Below are positions 63,180-64,000 of a stretch of 64,000 nt of DNA, piece by piece. Under the pieces are notes generated by a model. That model searched no databases and was not told where the DNA came from. It worked only from the letters and a program-made list of their open reading frames with translations. Position numbers and translations under genes: made by a program. How positions within the stretch are numbered: position 1 is the stretch's first letter; every line of letters begins with the position of its first letter. The stretch comes from Pelomonas cellulosilytica (GTDB taxonomy: Bacteria > Pseudomonadota > Gammaproteobacteria > Burkholderiales > Burkholderiaceae_C): contig NZ_JAJTWU010000008.1 in the NCBI RefSeq assembly GCF_021353265.1, positions 292,018-356,017 on the forward strand, read 5' to 3'.

Positions 63180-63541
63180 GTTTCGATGACGGCCGTCAAC
63201 ATCGTTGTGCTGTACGCAAAGAGAGTAGAGCCGTCCAGTCGCGGACGCAATTCACCCTGCGTTGGGCACGGCCCGAAGAAAGTGCGGGTCCGAAGCCCGC
63301 TCGAAGCCCTGCCCGCCATTGGAAAACGACGAGACAGGTCGTTGGCGAACGGCCGCAGATGGCCGAAAGTGTGTGCCCGATGCTGCGCTACTAAGCAGCC
63401 GTTGCCGGCCCGGAAATCAGTCAGAAGGCGCCACGGACGCGGTTCAAGCGCGTGCTAACTGGCCCTTAACTCGATGGGAAGCAGTCCCTCGCCCGCCGGC
63501 TGACGGGCACGAGTCACAGCCAGCGAGGCTCAATGACCGCA

Positions 63542-63594
63542 GTGCGCACATGACCGGTCATCGAAGCCGGTGATCCGGCGGACGAGTCGATGAC
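63542..63594. repeat. Inverted repeat, right copy
   Basis: Reverse complement of 62258-62310 (46 of 53 matching). It holds the 12-base palindrome ATGACCGGTCAT and the end GTCATCGACTCGTCC on the minus strand. Confidence 0.8.
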
Positions 63595-63769
63595 CGCTTA
63601 GCTCCAAGCACTGTTAGCCAAGCCTATGGTTACGTGTGACGGCCGTCGCTATGGTGCCGCCGTCGTAGTCAATCTCGACCTTCCGCCATGGGCACGAAGC
63701 TGCCAGGTGACGCCGAACAGGCGATAAGAGTTGCCCACATGCCCCGTCGCATCTCACGAGGGCCCGATT

Positions 63770-64000
63770 TCAGTGGCGGTAGTCCTCTTCGCGCTGGTGT
63801 CGAACAGCACCCACGACCACGTCGTTGCCGACAATTTCGAACAGCACAACATAGCCCGCGCCGCCAAACGGCACGACCAACTCTCGCGAGCGGCCATTCC
63901 CCAGTTCCGCCTTCCGGCAGGTGAAAGGCGACCAGGACAGTAGACGCATCCCCTCGCTGATCGCGTCGAGCGCGCGTTGAGGCGTCGTCCAATCCGGCGT
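63770..64000 (-). CDS. RelE/ParE-family toxin, 5' end outside window
   Basis: Reading on the minus strand from the window end, the frame encodes RALDAISEGMRLLSWSPFTC, then RKAELGNGRSRELVVPFGGAGYVVLFEIVGNDVVVGAVRHQREEDYRH and a stop. This is the C-terminal part of a RelE/ParE-type toxin (core AISEGMRLLSWSPFTCRKA, FEIV, AVRHQREEDY). No initiation codon is inside the window, so the gene continues beyond 64000, where an antitoxin would be expected upstream. Confidence 0.8.
   Translation of the reverse strand, partial: TPDWTTPQRALDAISEGMRLLSWSPFTCRKAELGNGRSRELVVPFGGAGYVVLFEIVGNDVVVGAVRHQREEDYRH

Larger units (their letters stand above)
63139..63769. other. Region with the toxin-antitoxin operator and right repeat
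   Basis: About 630 bases with no clear gene. It holds the toxin-antitoxin operator candidate (63159-63179) and the right repeat copy (63542-63594), and leads to the partial toxin at 63770. Confidence 0.6.

Overview
The window is high-GC DNA from a nitrogen-fixing betaproteobacterium. The order Burkholderiales (Rubrivivax/Leptothrix/Azohydromonas-like) is the best guess, from the DraT/DraG pair, the style of the nif accessory genes and relics such as the IS21 and integrase fragments. Genus and species cannot be named from sequence alone.

Region 1 (1-33370) is a large molybdenum-nitrogenase cluster. The left arm (1-4438) holds small nif-linked proteins, a flavin monooxygenase, a DUF2779-like nuclease-type protein and an HD-domain protein related to CCA transferase. 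A leftward block (9976 to 4440) encodes a truncated haemoglobin, an unknown protein, DraT, DraG, a SagB-like double nitroreductase and a rhodanese-ankyrin fusion. It diverges from nifHDK (10398-14440), which is followed by two unknown genes and an hscB-like co-chaperone. A small membrane protein, a glutathione transferase and a Rieske protein come next. nifE with a YkgJ-type Cys-cluster gene follows. Three non-nif genes (a hydrolase-like gene, a secreted M20 peptidase and a broken TonB-like gene) then separate nifE from nifN. The nifN operon reads nifN, nifX, DUF269, DUF683, ferredoxin III, nifQ, a Shethna-type 2Fe-2S ferredoxin and an unknown gene. The right arm carries an ArsC-like nitrogenase-associated protein, a ferredoxin-ferritin fusion divergent from a stand-alone ferritin-like relative, an FmdB zinc ribbon and an Ohr/OsmC protein. 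Sigma-54 (-24/-12) sites can be read before nifH, before the haemoglobin/draTG block on the opposite strand, before nifE and nifN, and more weakly before four right-arm genes. One consensus NifA site (TGT-N10-ACA) lies between the nifH and haemoglobin promoters. nifA, nifB, nifU, nifS and nifV are not in the window.

Region 2 (33793-43464) is a respiratory module: an HSL-family hydrolase, a PucR-type regulator, a three-part membrane dehydrogenase (gluconate-2-dehydrogenase subunit 3-like protein, GMC flavoprotein with a Cys cluster, small cytochrome c) and an unusual cbb3-type oxidase (CcoN with an N-terminal extension, CcoO, and a mono-haem third subunit). It could pass electrons from a sugar or alcohol to oxygen beside the nif genes.

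Region 3 (43566-52113) carries signalling and envelope-stress genes: a decayed receiver-GGDEF gene, an RsbRD-type histidine kinase, a PRC-barrel protein, a Crp/Fnr regulator, an OmpA lipoprotein, small stress proteins, and a PHB-depolymerase-like esterase with a ribbon-helix-helix protein.

Region 4 (52114-64000) is a patchwork with mobile-DNA relics: an integrase tail abutting an IS21 IstA fragment, an HMCES/YedK protein, a secreted HNH nuclease, a response-regulator fragment, a MipA porin, a secreted subtilase, Prc, a GreA/B-like factor and a HigB/HigA-type toxin-antitoxin pair enclosed by a 53-bp inverted repeat. The window ends inside a second RelE/ParE-type toxin gene.
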